From Cupriavidus necator (GTDB taxonomy: Bacteria; Pseudomonadota; Gammaproteobacteria; Burkholderiales; Burkholderiaceae): 64,000 bases of DNA. The stretch is from contig CP074381.1 of the NCBI GenBank assembly GCA_022041995.1, forward strand, positions 682,001 to 746,000, given 5' to 3'. A program made the position numbers and the translations under genes. Position 1 is the first letter of the stretch, and every line of letters begins with the position of its first letter. The notes under the pieces are model-generated. The model saw nothing but the letters and a program-made list of their open reading frames with translations. It searched no databases and was not told where the DNA came from. This document shows positions 1-7,932 of this stretch, one piece after another.

Positions 1-403
1 GGAATACCTGGAGACCGACCCGGGCAAGTGCCTGGCCAAGGCCTACGACATGGTGCTGAACGGCTGGGAAATGGGCGGCGGCTCGGTGCGGATCTTCCGT
101 TCGGACATCCAGAGCAAGGTGTTCCGCGCGCTCAACATCAACGACGAGGAAGCCCGTGCCAAGTTCGGCTACCTGCTGGACGCGCTGCAGTACGGCGCGC
201 CTCCGCACGGCGGCCTGGCCTTCGGCCTGGACCGCATCGTCACGATGATGGCAGGCGCCGACTCGATCCGCGACGTGATCGCCTTCCCGAAGACCCAGCG
301 CGCCCAGGACCTGCTGACCCAGGCCCCGAGCTCGGTCGATGAAAAGCAGCTGCGCGAGCTGCATATCCGACTGCGCGCCGCCGAGCCCAAGCCGACGGCC
401 TGA
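1..403 (+). CDS. aspS: Aspartyl-tRNA synthetase, C-terminal part (cut by window edge)
   Basis: This is the last 133 residues of a class II aminoacyl-tRNA synthetase that charges tRNA-Asp in the cytoplasm; in many beta-proteobacteria the enzyme also charges tRNA-Asn. The reading frame is open from base 2. The class II motif 3 stretch [10 protein letters not shown], with its ATP-binding arginine, is visible, and it is followed by the family's usual ending [12 protein letters not shown]. The start lies outside the window. A hairpin terminator follows 20 bases after the stop, so this is the end of its transcript. The identity is secure; tRNA-Asn charging cannot be judged from this fragment. Confidence 0.95.
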   Translation, partial: EYLETDPGKCLAKAYDMVLNGWEMGGGSVRIFRSDIQSKVFRALNINDEEARAKFGYLLDALQYGAPPHGGLAFGLDRIVTMMAGADSIRDVIAFPKTQRAQDLLTQAPSSVDEKQLRELHIRLRAAEPKPTA

Positions 404-423
404 GTTGCCTGAAGCCCGCAAGG

Positions 424-449
424 AAGCCGCGCCATTGCGCGGCTTTTTT
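424..449 (+). terminator. Intrinsic terminator of aspS
   Basis: A GC-rich stem (AGCCGCG at 425-431 pairing with CGCGGCT at 438-444) closes a six-base loop and is followed directly by six T. It sits just after the aspS stop. Confidence 0.85.
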
Positions 450-619
450 GCTTTTTGCGCAACGTCGGGTCGCCTGTCTGCGCTGTGAGGCGCACGGCGC
501 ATTGGTTTCGATTTGTTACTGGTCGGAACGAAGGGCGCTGCCGCGGGGTCTGCTCTCTTTGACACGTAATTTGCCGAGGGGCCTCGCAATGAAGGCTTCC
601 GGCACTCGGGAGGAAATTC

Positions 620-1531
620 GTGACCCTGGATATCGACCTGATCCGCCAGTTCCTGCTGGCCCATGACCAAACCATCCTGACCTGGCTGGTGGCCGGGCTG
701 CTGATGATGCTGCTGGCGCGCTTCGAGCTGCGCCGAGCCGTGCGCCGCTCGGCGCAGGCCATGTCTGAATCGGTGGCCACCACCGTGGCGGCCTGCGTGC
801 CCGACATCGCCCATGCGGTGCAGTCGGCCGCGCCCGCCGCCGCGGCTGAGCCGGTGGAAATGCAGCGCGCCGAAGCGTTGCGCCGGCTGGCGCTGGATAC
901 CGTCGGCGTGGTCATGACGCGCGGGCGCTGGCTGGACGAGCTCGGCAACTTGCGCCTGGCCGACGACGCCTTGCTGGCCGGCCAGCGCGCCGACGGCGCC
1001 GACCCGCTGCTGGTGGTGGCGCCGCAGCCGGTGGTGCAGGCCTACCTGGATGCGCAGCGCGTGTTCGAGGACGAGGCCGCGCAGGTGCAGGCGTTGCGCC
1101 GCGATGCCCAGCGCGTGCAGGAGGCGCTGCAGGCCCTGGACGCCGAAGTTGCCCATATCGAGCAGGAAACCGGCAGCATCGTGCTGCGTTTCGAGCAGGT
1201 CAACGCGCAGGCGGCGCAGGGCATGGATGGCGGCGACTACCAGCGCTTCCTGATCCAGAAGTACAACGCGCTGGGGCAGCGCGAGAAGGAAATTGCGCTG
1301 GAGCGCACAAGGCTGCAGGGCGAGGTCCGGCACCGCGCCGACGCCCTGGCCACGCACGCACATGGCGCGTCCAAGCGCTACCGCCAGGCGCTGGCGCCGC
1401 TGATGGACCAGCTGCGTGCCGCGTGGGGCCATGGCGATTCGCCCCAGGTGTTCGACACCTGGCAGCGCACCGCCGCCGACGAGCCGTACCTGGCACCCCA
1501 TGCCACGCATGGCGCGCGCAGCGCCGCCTGA
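620..1531 (+). CDS. Membrane-anchored coiled-coil protein of unknown function
   Basis: I do not recognise this 303-residue protein. A GTG start is chosen because GGGAGGA lies 7-12 bases upstream. Residues about 17-36 (TILTWLVAGLLMMLLARFEL) form one hydrophobic segment. It is followed by a positive stretch, so the rest of the protein probably lies in the cytoplasm. Residues about 140-195 are rich in A, E, Q and R with heptad spacing and look like a coiled coil. The C-terminal third is charged and helical. The overall architecture resembles that of small envelope or chromosome-associated scaffold proteins, but no catalytic motif is seen. It stands alone between the aspS terminator and nudB. Confidence 0.7.
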   Translation: MTLDIDLIRQFLLAHDQTILTWLVAGLLMMLLARFELRRAVRRSAQAMSESVATTVAACVPDIAHAVQSAAPAAAAEPVEMQRAEALRRLALDTVGVVMTRGRWLDELGNLRLADDALLAGQRADGADPLLVVAPQPVVQAYLDAQRVFEDEAAQVQALRRDAQRVQEALQALDAEVAHIEQETGSIVLRFEQVNAQAAQGMDGGDYQRFLIQKYNALGQREKEIALERTRLQGEVRHRADALATHAHGASKRYRQALAPLMDQLRAAWGHGDSPQVFDTWQRTAADEPYLAPHATHGARSAA

Positions 1532-1629
1532 AGACCGCCGACGGTCGCCTCGGGCGGGCGCCGCGACGCTTTCGCGTGGCAACGTGGCGCGGCTGCGCTA
1601 TCCTTGGGTTTGTCCTTTCGCCCAGACCC

Positions 1630-2118
1630 ATGTCCTACAAGATCCCGGAATCCGTGCTGGTGGTGATGTACACGCCAGATCTTCAAGTCTTGCTGCTGGA
1701 ACGCGCCGATCGCCCGGGGTTCTGGCAGTCCGTGACCGGCAGCCTCGACACCCTGGACGAACCCCTGGCCCTGACCGCCGCGCGTGAAGTGGCCGAGGAA
1801 ACCGGCATCATCGCCGGCGAGCACCAGCTGGCCGACTGGGGCCACACCATCCAGTACGAGATCTACCCGCAGTGGCGCCACCGCTACGCCGAAGGCGTCA
1901 CGCGCAATACCGAGCACTGGTTCGGGCTGCGCGTGTCGGAGGCGCTGCCAGTGATGCTGGCGCCACGCGAACACCTGCAATACAAGTGGCTGCCGTGGGA
2001 GCAGGCAGCGCAGCAGTGCTTTTCCAGCAGCAATGCCGAGGCCATCCGCCAGCTGGCCTGGCGCGCGGCCGGCCCCGGCGCCGGCGAGCGCCAGGCGGTG
2101 TACGGAGCGCAGCCATGA
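1630..2118 (+). CDS. nudB: Dihydroneopterin triphosphate diphosphatase (Nudix)
   Basis: This 162-residue Nudix hydrolase is probably the enzyme that removes pyrophosphate from 7,8-dihydroneopterin triphosphate in folate synthesis. The Nudix box runs from G37 to I60, with the core REVAEETG at 52-59. The spacing between the first G and the first E of the box is one residue longer than the textbook pattern. The opening KIPESVLVVMYT and the WLPWEQA near the end are typical of NudB. The ATG at 1630 is chosen because the conserved fold begins at once; the frame stays open about 200 bases further upstream. The stop overlaps the next gene's start (ATGA), so the two are probably translated together. 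Confidence 0.85.
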   Translation: MSYKIPESVLVVMYTPDLQVLLLERADRPGFWQSVTGSLDTLDEPLALTAAREVAEETGIIAGEHQLADWGHTIQYEIYPQWRHRYAEGVTRNTEHWFGLRVSEALPVMLAPREHLQYKWLPWEQAAQQCFSSSNAEAIRQLAWRAAGPGAGERQAVYGAQP

Positions 2119-2897
2119 AGCTGCGCGTGGTCACCTACAACATCCACAAGGGAGTGACCGGCATCTCGCGGCGCCCGCGCATCCAGAACGTGCGCGCCGG
2201 CCTGCATGCGATGGATGCGGACATCGTCTTCCTGCAGGAAGTGCAGGACCGCAACGACCGGCTGGTGGCTGCGGCGCTGTTCGATCCGGAGCATACGCAG
2301 CTCAACTACCTGGCCACTGACGCCTATCCGCACTCGGTCTACGGACGCAACGCGGTCTATGACTACGGCCATCACGGCAACGCGATCCTGTCGCGCCACC
2401 CGATCCTGATGTCCGAAAACCTGGATATATCCGACCACCGCTTCGAACAGCGTGGGCTGCTGCATGCGGTGGCGGATGTGCACGGGGTGGAAACCCACCT
2501 GATCTGCGTGCATTTCGGCCTGTTCGCGCGCAGCCGCGCGCGCCAGGCCGAGGCCCTGGTGGAGCGCGTGCGCAACGTGGTCCCGGCCGGCATGCCGCTG
2601 GTGATCGCCGGCGACTTCAACGACTGGAACCACCGGCTCGATGCGCAGATCTGCAATACGCTGGGCGCGGTCGAGGCCTCGCACGCGCGTGGTGCGCGTC
2701 TGCATACCTTCCCCAGCCATATGCCGTGGTGGCAGCTCGACCGCATCTATGTGCGCGGCTATGAGATCGAGCGCGCGCATGCGCTGACCGGCCGCGACTG
2801 GGCGCAGCGCTCGGATCACGTGCCGCTGGTGGCGGAACTGGGACATCCGCAGGGCGAATTGGCCATGCGCGCGGAGCCCGCCGGCAAGGCCGCCTGA
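2115..2897 (+). CDS. Endonuclease/exonuclease/phosphatase family protein, YbhP-like
   Basis: This 260-residue protein has the metal-dependent fold of the exonuclease III/DNase I/phosphatase superfamily. Visible active-site elements are N9 (VTYNIHKG), E42 (LQEVQ), GDFND at 166-170, LDRIYV near 209 and SDHVP at 233-237. The substrate cannot be told from sequence. In E. coli the related ybhP lies next to clsB (ybhO), and here clsB follows after an oppositely oriented mobB, so a role in phospholipid metabolism is plausible. The start overlaps the nudB stop by four bases. No signal peptide is present. Confidence 0.8.
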   Translation: MKLRVVTYNIHKGVTGISRRPRIQNVRAGLHAMDADIVFLQEVQDRNDRLVAAALFDPEHTQLNYLATDAYPHSVYGRNAVYDYGHHGNAILSRHPILMSENLDISDHRFEQRGLLHAVADVHGVETHLICVHFGLFARSRARQAEALVERVRNVVPAGMPLVIAGDFNDWNHRLDAQICNTLGAVEASHARGARLHTFPSHMPWWQLDRIYVRGYEIERAHALTGRDWAQRSDHVPLVAELGHPQGELAMRAEPAGKAA

Positions 2898-2899
2898 AT

Positions 2900-3415
2900 T
2901 CAGCGCACGCTGGCCGCATAGTCGCGGATGAAAGCGAATACCGCCTGCGGGTCGTTCAGGTCCAGCACCGGCAGCGCGGTCATGGCGGCCACTGCGGCAG
3001 GGTCGTCGCTTGCCACCGCCACCACGCCCGGCACCTCGTCCCACAGCGGCGCGCGCCCCAGTGCCGGGCGATATACCTCCAGCTTGGGAAAATCACTGCG
3101 CTTGTAGCCCTCCACCAGCACCAGGTCGGTGCCGGGCGGCAGCACGGCGAGCGCGTCGTCCAGCTCAGGCGAGGGCACCGCCTCCGGATAGTGGCGCATC
3201 AGCGTCAGGTGGCGCGCACCGACCAGCACGACATTGGCGCAGCCGGCCTCGCGCATGCGCCACGAGTCCTTGCCGGGCGTGTCGGGGTCAAAGCCGTGGT
3301 GGGTGTGCTTGACGCCGGCCACGCGCAGGCCGGCGGCGACGAAACAGGGGATGAGCTGGTCCAGCAGCGTGGTCTTGCCGCTGCCGGACGACCCGGTAAT
3401 GCCGAATACCTTCAC
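2900..3415 (-). CDS. mobB: Molybdopterin-guanine dinucleotide biosynthesis protein B
   Basis: This 171-residue P-loop GTPase assists MobA in making the guanine dinucleotide form of the molybdenum cofactor. The Walker A motif is GSSGSGKT at residues 8-15. GVKHTHHGFD follows at about 34-43 and LVEGYKRSDFPK at about 100-111, both typical of MobB. A GTG start at 3415 is chosen because it places the P-loop at the usual distance from the N-terminus. The frame stays open far upstream, but that extension would add a spurious lipoprotein-like stretch (MLACAAC). The gene is convergent with the ybhP-like gene, with only two bases between their stops, and divergent from clsB. Confidence 0.88.
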   Translation of the reverse strand: MKVFGITGSSGSGKTTLLDQLIPCFVAAGLRVAGVKHTHHGFDPDTPGKDSWRMREAGCANVVLVGARHLTLMRHYPEAVPSPELDDALAVLPPGTDLVLVEGYKRSDFPKLEVYRPALGRAPLWDEVPGVVAVASDDPAAVAAMTALPVLDLNDPQAVFAFIRDYAASVR

Positions 3416-3555
3416 AATGGGTTCCGTGGGGGCGTCAGTAGTCGATTGCCTGTCGCAGGCTGCGCAGGCAAGCATCAGCATCGACGATAGCAGAGATGCG
3501 CCCACCAATGTGCGCGCGGCGCCTTGCGCCAGGCAATCTGTCCGATAATCACGGC

Positions 3556-4901
3556 ATGTCACGGATATCCCACTCCGCTCATGCCGACGGCGCCGAGGTC
3601 CCGGCGGACCGCGCGGCAGGCCAGGCCGCGCACGCCGACGCCCGCGCGCACGGCCCGGCCGCGGCCGACGACCACGCGCCGCGCCGCCGCATGCTGCGCT
3701 GGACCTGGCGCCGCGGCAAGCCCACCACCGGCAATGCGGTGCGGCTGCTGCACGGCGGCCAGGACTTCTTCCCGCGCTGATCGCCGCCATCGACCAGGCC
3801 GCGTTCCAGGTGATGCTGGAAACCTACATCTATGCCGATGACAAGATCGGCCGCGCAGTCAGCGACGCGCTGATCCGCGCCGCCGCGCGCGGCGTGGTGG
3901 TGCGCGTGACGGTGGACGGATTCGGCGCCGGCGACATGCCCGTCGAGCTGGCCGCGCGGCTGCGCGCCGGCGGCGTGCAACTGCGCGTCTTCCGCATGCT
4001 GCGCGGCTTCCGGCTGGCGCGGCGCCACCTGCGCCGGCTGCACCGCAAGCTGGCGGTGATCGACCGGCGCGTGGCCTTCGTCGGCGGCATCAATATCATC
4101 GACGACCACAACCACGGCCCGTTCGATGGTGCCAACCTGGGGCCGCGCTATGACTTCGCGGTGCAGGTCAGCGGCCCGCTGGTGGACGGCATTGCGCTGT
4201 CCGCCGAGCGGCTCTGGTGGCGGTTGTCGCTGCGCGATATGCACGGCACCGAACGCGCCGCCGCGGTGGCCGACTACCCGCTGGTCACCGACCTGCCGCC
4301 GCGCCCGGAAGCCGCGGGCGGCGTACGCGCCGCGCTGCTGCTGCGCGACAACCTGCGCAACCGCCGCACCATCGAGCGCGAATACCTGCGCGCGCTGGGT
4401 GCCGCGCGCCACGACGTGATCCTTGCCAACGCCTACTTCCTGCCTGGGCACAAGATGCGGCGCGCGCTGCTGGCCTGCCGCGCGCGCGGCGTGCGTGTGC
4501 GGCTGCTGCTGCAGGGCCGGGTCGAATACCGGCTGCAGCACTACGCCACCCATGCGCTGTACGCCTCGCTGCTGGAGGCCGGCGTCGAGATCTACGAGTA
4601 TGCCGAGAGCTTCCTGCACGCCAAGGTGGGTGTGGTGGACGAGGCCTGGGCCACAGTCGGGTCGAGCAATATGGACCCGTTCAGCCTGCTGCTTGCGCGC
4701 GAAGCCAACGTCGCCGTTTATGATGCGGCCTTCGCCGCTGAACTGCGTACCGCACTGGAATACGCCATTGCGCATCGCAGCGTGCGCGTGATGCCGGAGG
4801 TGCATGCTCGCCGCTCGCCGCTGCACCGGCTGGCCAACTGGGCGGCCTATATGCTGCTGCGCCTGGGTGTCATCATTGCTGGTGTCACAGGGCGCTACTG
4901 A
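3556..4901 (+). pseudogene. clsB: Cardiolipin synthase B, interrupted by a one-base frameshift
   Basis: This phospholipase D superfamily gene of the ClsB/YbhO type joins phospholipids to make cardiolipin at the inner membrane. The first frame (3556-3780) ends in GNAVRLLHGGQDFFPR and a stop. The protein continues in another frame from about 3774 as ALIAAIDQAAFQV. Restoring one G, so that CCCGCGC becomes CCCGGCGC near 3773, gives one open frame of about 448 residues, near the family length. Both HKD motifs are intact downstream: HRKLAVID at about 4041 and HAKVGVVD at about 4618. The N-terminal 50 residues are rich in A, D, H and R and are not conserved in the family. It is either a recent pseudogene or a sequence error; I favour an error because three other loci show the same kind of loss. 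Confidence 0.8.
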
Positions 4902-4924
4902 ACAGTAGCGGCGAGCGCGCTGTG

Positions 4925-4961
4925 CGTTTGCTGCCATGCGGCAGGGCGCTGGCAGCAAACG
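4925..4961. other. Stem-loop after clsB
   Basis: A perfect 11-base inverted repeat (CGTTTGCTGCC at 4925-4935 and its complement at 4951-4961) encloses a 15-base loop, 24 bases after the clsB stop. No T-run follows, so it is not a classical terminator. It could protect an RNA 3' end or assist Rho-dependent termination. Confidence 0.5.
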
Positions 4962-5069
4962 GTTGCCGCGCAAGCCATGACCGACATGAAGGACATGCTG
5001 CATTGCAGTCCGTTTAGAAACAGCGGTCTAATTAAAAGCTTGATGGTCGGCTGCTGCGCCAGAATAATC

Positions 5070-5098
5070 TGAACGACCGTTCTTTTTTGGCTTAGACT
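5070..5098 (+). promoter_or_regulatory. Promoter and likely TetR operator ahead of the beta-oxidation operon
   Basis: The gene-free stretch 4902-5260 contains a near-perfect 12-base palindrome, GAACGACCGTTC (5071-5082). It covers the -35 position of a plausible promoter whose -10 is TAGACT (5093-5098) at 17-base spacing. A repressor bound here would block RNA polymerase. Because the first gene downstream encodes a TetR regulator, autoregulation plus control of the following fatty-acid genes is the simplest reading. No other copy of the palindrome was seen before the later genes of the operon. Confidence 0.5.
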
Positions 5099-5260
5099 GC
5101 GTGCATTCGCGGTATGCACCGGCAATTCCGCCGGTCGGCCGCAAGCAAAGAATGCAACGTCAGGGTCATACGCGGGGCCGCAGCAGGGCCCCGCAGAACG
5201 GAGAAAAAACATGCGACACCAGTCAGCCCGTCTCGAATCCGCCGCCGCCTCCCCGCGCCA

Positions 5261-5851
5261 ATGCGCAAGGGTGAAATGACGCGCGTGGCAATTCTGGATG
5301 CCGCACTGGAATTGTCGTCCCGCGACGGGCTTGAAGGTCTGACCATCGGCCTGCTCGCGGAACGCATGCAGATGAGCAAGAGCGGTGTCTTCGCGCATTT
5401 CGGTTCGCGGGAAGACCTGCAGGTGGAAGTGGTGCGGGAGTATCACCGCCGGTTCGAGCAGGAGGTTTTCTATCCCTCGCTGCAGGAGCCGCGCGGCCTG
5501 CCCCGGCTATGGTCGATGGTGCGGCGCTGGATGGAGAAGCGCATCCAGGAAGTGACGACTGGATGCATCTACATCAGCGGCGCCGTGGAGTACGACGACC
5601 GTGCCGGCAGCCTGGTGCGTGACGAGCTGGTCAAGAGCGTCACCATCTGGCGGGCAGCGCTCACGCGCGCCATCAACCAGGCGCGGGAGGAAGGGCATCT
5701 GCGCGCGGACTGCGATCCGCGCCTGATGCTGTTCGAGATGTACAGCCTTGAACTAGGCTTGCATCATGACGCCCGTTTCCTGCGCCTGCCTGACAGTGCC
5801 GAGCTTGCCATGGTCGCGCTCAACAAGCTGATTCAGTCTTACCGTACCTGA
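5261..5851 (+). CDS. TetR-family regulator of the beta-oxidation operon
   Basis: From ATG 5261 this is a 196-residue TetR repressor. The DNA-binding helix-turn-helix is at residues about 29-50 (TIGLLAERMQMSKSGVFAHF), and the C-terminal half is a ligand-binding helical domain. It precedes an acyl-CoA dehydrogenase by 76 bases, so an acyl-CoA effector is likely. The start is uncertain. No ribosome site precedes 5261 or 5276. A good site (ACGGAG) precedes ATG 5211, which opens a 22-codon frame whose TGA overlaps the in-frame ATG at 5276. Adding one G or C in the run near 5251-5256 would fuse the two into one longer N-terminus, so a one-base sequence error or translational coupling is possible. 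Confidence 0.82.
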   Translation: MRKGEMTRVAILDAALELSSRDGLEGLTIGLLAERMQMSKSGVFAHFGSREDLQVEVVREYHRRFEQEVFYPSLQEPRGLPRLWSMVRRWMEKRIQEVTTGCIYISGAVEYDDRAGSLVRDELVKSVTIWRAALTRAINQAREEGHLRADCDPRLMLFEMYSLELGLHHDARFLRLPDSAELAMVALNKLIQSYRT

Positions 5852-5927
5852 GGCCGCCCCGGTCGGACCGTATCGCGCAAGCGGGACGGGCGGCGTGGCG
5901 GCATCGCATAACTCCAAGGAGTCTCAG

Positions 5928-7715
5928 ATGGGCCAGTACACCGCACCGTTGCGCGACATGCAGTTCGTGCTCCATGAACTGCTCGGCGCCGAAGCCGAAC
6001 TCAAGGCGATGCCGCCGCACGCGGACATCGACGCGGACACCATCAACCAGGTCATCGAGGAAGCCGGCAAGTTCTGCTCGGACGTCGTGTTCCCGCTCAA
6101 CCAGGTGGGCGACCGCGAAGGCTGCACCTACGTCGGCGACGGCGTGGTGAAGGCCCCCACCGGCTTCAAGGAAGCCTACCAGCAGTACGTCGAAGCCGGG
6201 TGGCCGGCGCTGGCGTGCGATCCCGAATTCGGCGGCCAGGGCTTGCCGATCGTGATCAACAATGTGGTCTACGAGATGCTGAACTCGGCCGGCCAGGCCT
6301 GGACCATGTACCCGGGCCTGTCGCACGGCGCGTACGAAGCGCTTCACGCGCACGGCACGCCCGAACTGCAGCAGACCTACCTGCCCAAGCTGGTCTCCGG
6401 CGTGTGGACCGGCACCATGTGCCTGACCGAGCCGCACTGCGGCACCGACCTCGGCATCCTGCGTTCCAGGGCAGAGCCGCAGGCTGACGGTTCGTACCTG
6501 ATCTCGGGCACCAAGATCTTCATCTCGGCCGGCGAGCACGACATGGCCGAGAACATCATCCACCTGGTGCTGGCGCGCCTGCCGGACGCGCCGGGCGGCA
6601 CCAAGGGCATCTCGCTGTTCGTGGTGCCCAAGTTCATCCCCGATGCCAACGGCAACCCGGGCGAACGCAACGGCATCAAGTGCGGCTCGATCGAGCACAA
6701 GATGGGCATCCACGGCAACGCCACCTGCGTAATGAACCTGGATGGCGCGCGCGGCTGGATGGTGGGCGAGCCCAACAAGGGCCTGAACGCCATGTTCGTG
6801 ATGATGAACGCCGCCCGCCTGGGCGTGGGCGCGCAGGGCCTGGGCCTGACCGAAGTTGCGTACCAGAACTCGCTGGCCTACGCCAAGGACCGCCTGCAGA
6901 TGCGCGCGCTGACCGGCCCGAAGGCGCCGGACAAGCCCGCCGACCCGATCATCGTGCATCCGGACGTGCGCCGCATGCTGCTGACGCAGAAGGCCTATGT
7001 CGAAGGCGGCCGCGCCTTCAGCTACTGGACCGCGCTGCAGATCGACCGCGAGCTGTCGCATCCTGACGAAGCCGTGCGCAAGCAGGCCGGCGACCTGGTC
7101 GCGCTGCTCACGCCGGTGATCAAGGCCTTCCTGACCGACAACGCTTTCACGTCCACCAACGAGGGCATGCAGGTGTTCGGCGGCCACGGCTACATCGCCG
7201 AGTGGGGCATGGAGCAGTATGTGCGCGATGCGCGCATCAACATGATCTACGAAGGCACCAACACCATCCAGGCACTGGACCTGCTGGGCCGCAAGATCCT
7301 GGGCGACATGGGCGCCCGGATGAAGGCCTTCGGCAAGATCGTGCATGGCTTCGTTGAAGCCGAAGGCACCAACGAAGCCATGCAGGAGTTCATCAACCCG
7401 CTGGCCGACATTGGCGACAAGGTGCAGAAGCTGACCATGGAAATCGGCATGAAGGCGATGGGCAATGCCGACGAGGTGGGCGCCGCCGCGGTGCCGTACC
7501 TGCGCGTGGTGGGCCACCTGGTGTTCTCGTACTTCTGGGCCCGCATGGCCAAGATCGCGCTGGAGAAGGAAGCGAGCGGCGACAAGTTCTGCACCGCCAA
7601 GCTGGCCACGGCACGCTTCTACTTTGCCAGGCTGCTGCCGGAAACCGCCGCAGAGATCCGCAAGGCGCGCGCCGGTTCGGCCACGCTGATGGCGCTGGAC
7701 GCAGACCTGTTCTGA
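5928..7715 (+). CDS. Acyl-CoA dehydrogenase (FAD-dependent)
   Basis: This 595-residue flavoenzyme performs the first step of beta-oxidation, making the trans-2-enoyl-CoA. It has the extra N-terminal segment of the large acyl-CoA dehydrogenases (MGQYTAPLRDMQFVLHELL). The flavin-binding MCLTEPHCGTDLG lies in the middle and the catalytic glutamate is E442 in YEGTNTIQ. The start at 5928 follows AAGGAG by six bases; an upstream in-frame start is possible but lacks such a site. It is followed by the FadB-type enzyme and thiolase, giving a full cycle. I recall a matching gene order (acyl-CoA dehydrogenase, FadB', thiolase, enoyl-CoA hydratase) in the Cupriavidus necator H16 locus around A0460-A0464. 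Confidence 0.93.
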   Translation: MGQYTAPLRDMQFVLHELLGAEAELKAMPPHADIDADTINQVIEEAGKFCSDVVFPLNQVGDREGCTYVGDGVVKAPTGFKEAYQQYVEAGWPALACDPEFGGQGLPIVINNVVYEMLNSAGQAWTMYPGLSHGAYEALHAHGTPELQQTYLPKLVSGVWTGTMCLTEPHCGTDLGILRSRAEPQADGSYLISGTKIFISAGEHDMAENIIHLVLARLPDAPGGTKGISLFVVPKFIPDANGNPGERNGIKCGSIEHKMGIHGNATCVMNLDGARGWMVGEPNKGLNAMFVMMNAARLGVGAQGLGLTEVAYQNSLAYAKDRLQMRALTGPKAPDKPADPIIVHPDVRRMLLTQKAYVEGGRAFSYWTALQIDRELSHPDEAVRKQAGDLVALLTPVIKAFLTDNAFTSTNEGMQVFGGHGYIAEWGMEQYVRDARINMIYEGTNTIQALDLLGRKILGDMGARMKAFGKIVHGFVEAEGTNEAMQEFINPLADIGDKVQKLTMEIGMKAMGNADEVGAAAVPYLRVVGHLVFSYFWARMAKIALEKEASGDKFCTAKLATARFYFARLLPETAAEIRKARAGSATLMALDADLF

Positions 7716-7747
7716 TTTGCCGGGGCGGCTTCCTTTGCCGCTGGTTT

Positions 7748-7868
7748 GCTCCCCTCTCCCGCTAGCGGGAGAGGGGCCGGGGGAGAGGGCGGGAGGTCGT
7801 TATGCGCAATCGCTCATGGAAGCTCCAGCCCTCTCCCCAACCCCTCTCCATAAATGAGAGAGGGGAGC
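7748..7868. repeat. Pair of inverted REP-like units
   Basis: The gap between the dehydrogenase and fadB' holds two related G/C-rich units in opposite orientation, at 7748-7792 and 7825-7868. The first contains a perfect 26-base palindrome (7751-7776) centred on GCTAGC, followed by GGGGGAGAGGGC. The second, read on the minus strand, has the same outer CCCCTCTC and GGAGAGGGG arms and the same GGGGAGAGGGC tail, but an AT-rich centre. Such elements are dispersed in many proteobacterial genomes. Here they could form a hairpin in the middle of the operon transcript and affect mRNA stability. Confidence 0.75.
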
Positions 7869-7932
7869 ACACCGCAAGCATTGGAAGCGTGCCCTGACTC
7901 TTACCTCAACGCTCACTAATCCAGGAGCGAGC

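Noticed and set aside
3416..3790. An N-terminal extension of MobB containing a lipobox-like MLACAAC
   Set aside because: MobB is cytoplasmic and its P-loop normally starts within the first 10-15 residues; the extension overlaps the clsB start region.
4895..5446. Minus-strand open frame between clsB and tetR
   Set aside because: It overlaps the tetR coding region and promoter, has no ribosome site, and no recognisable domain.
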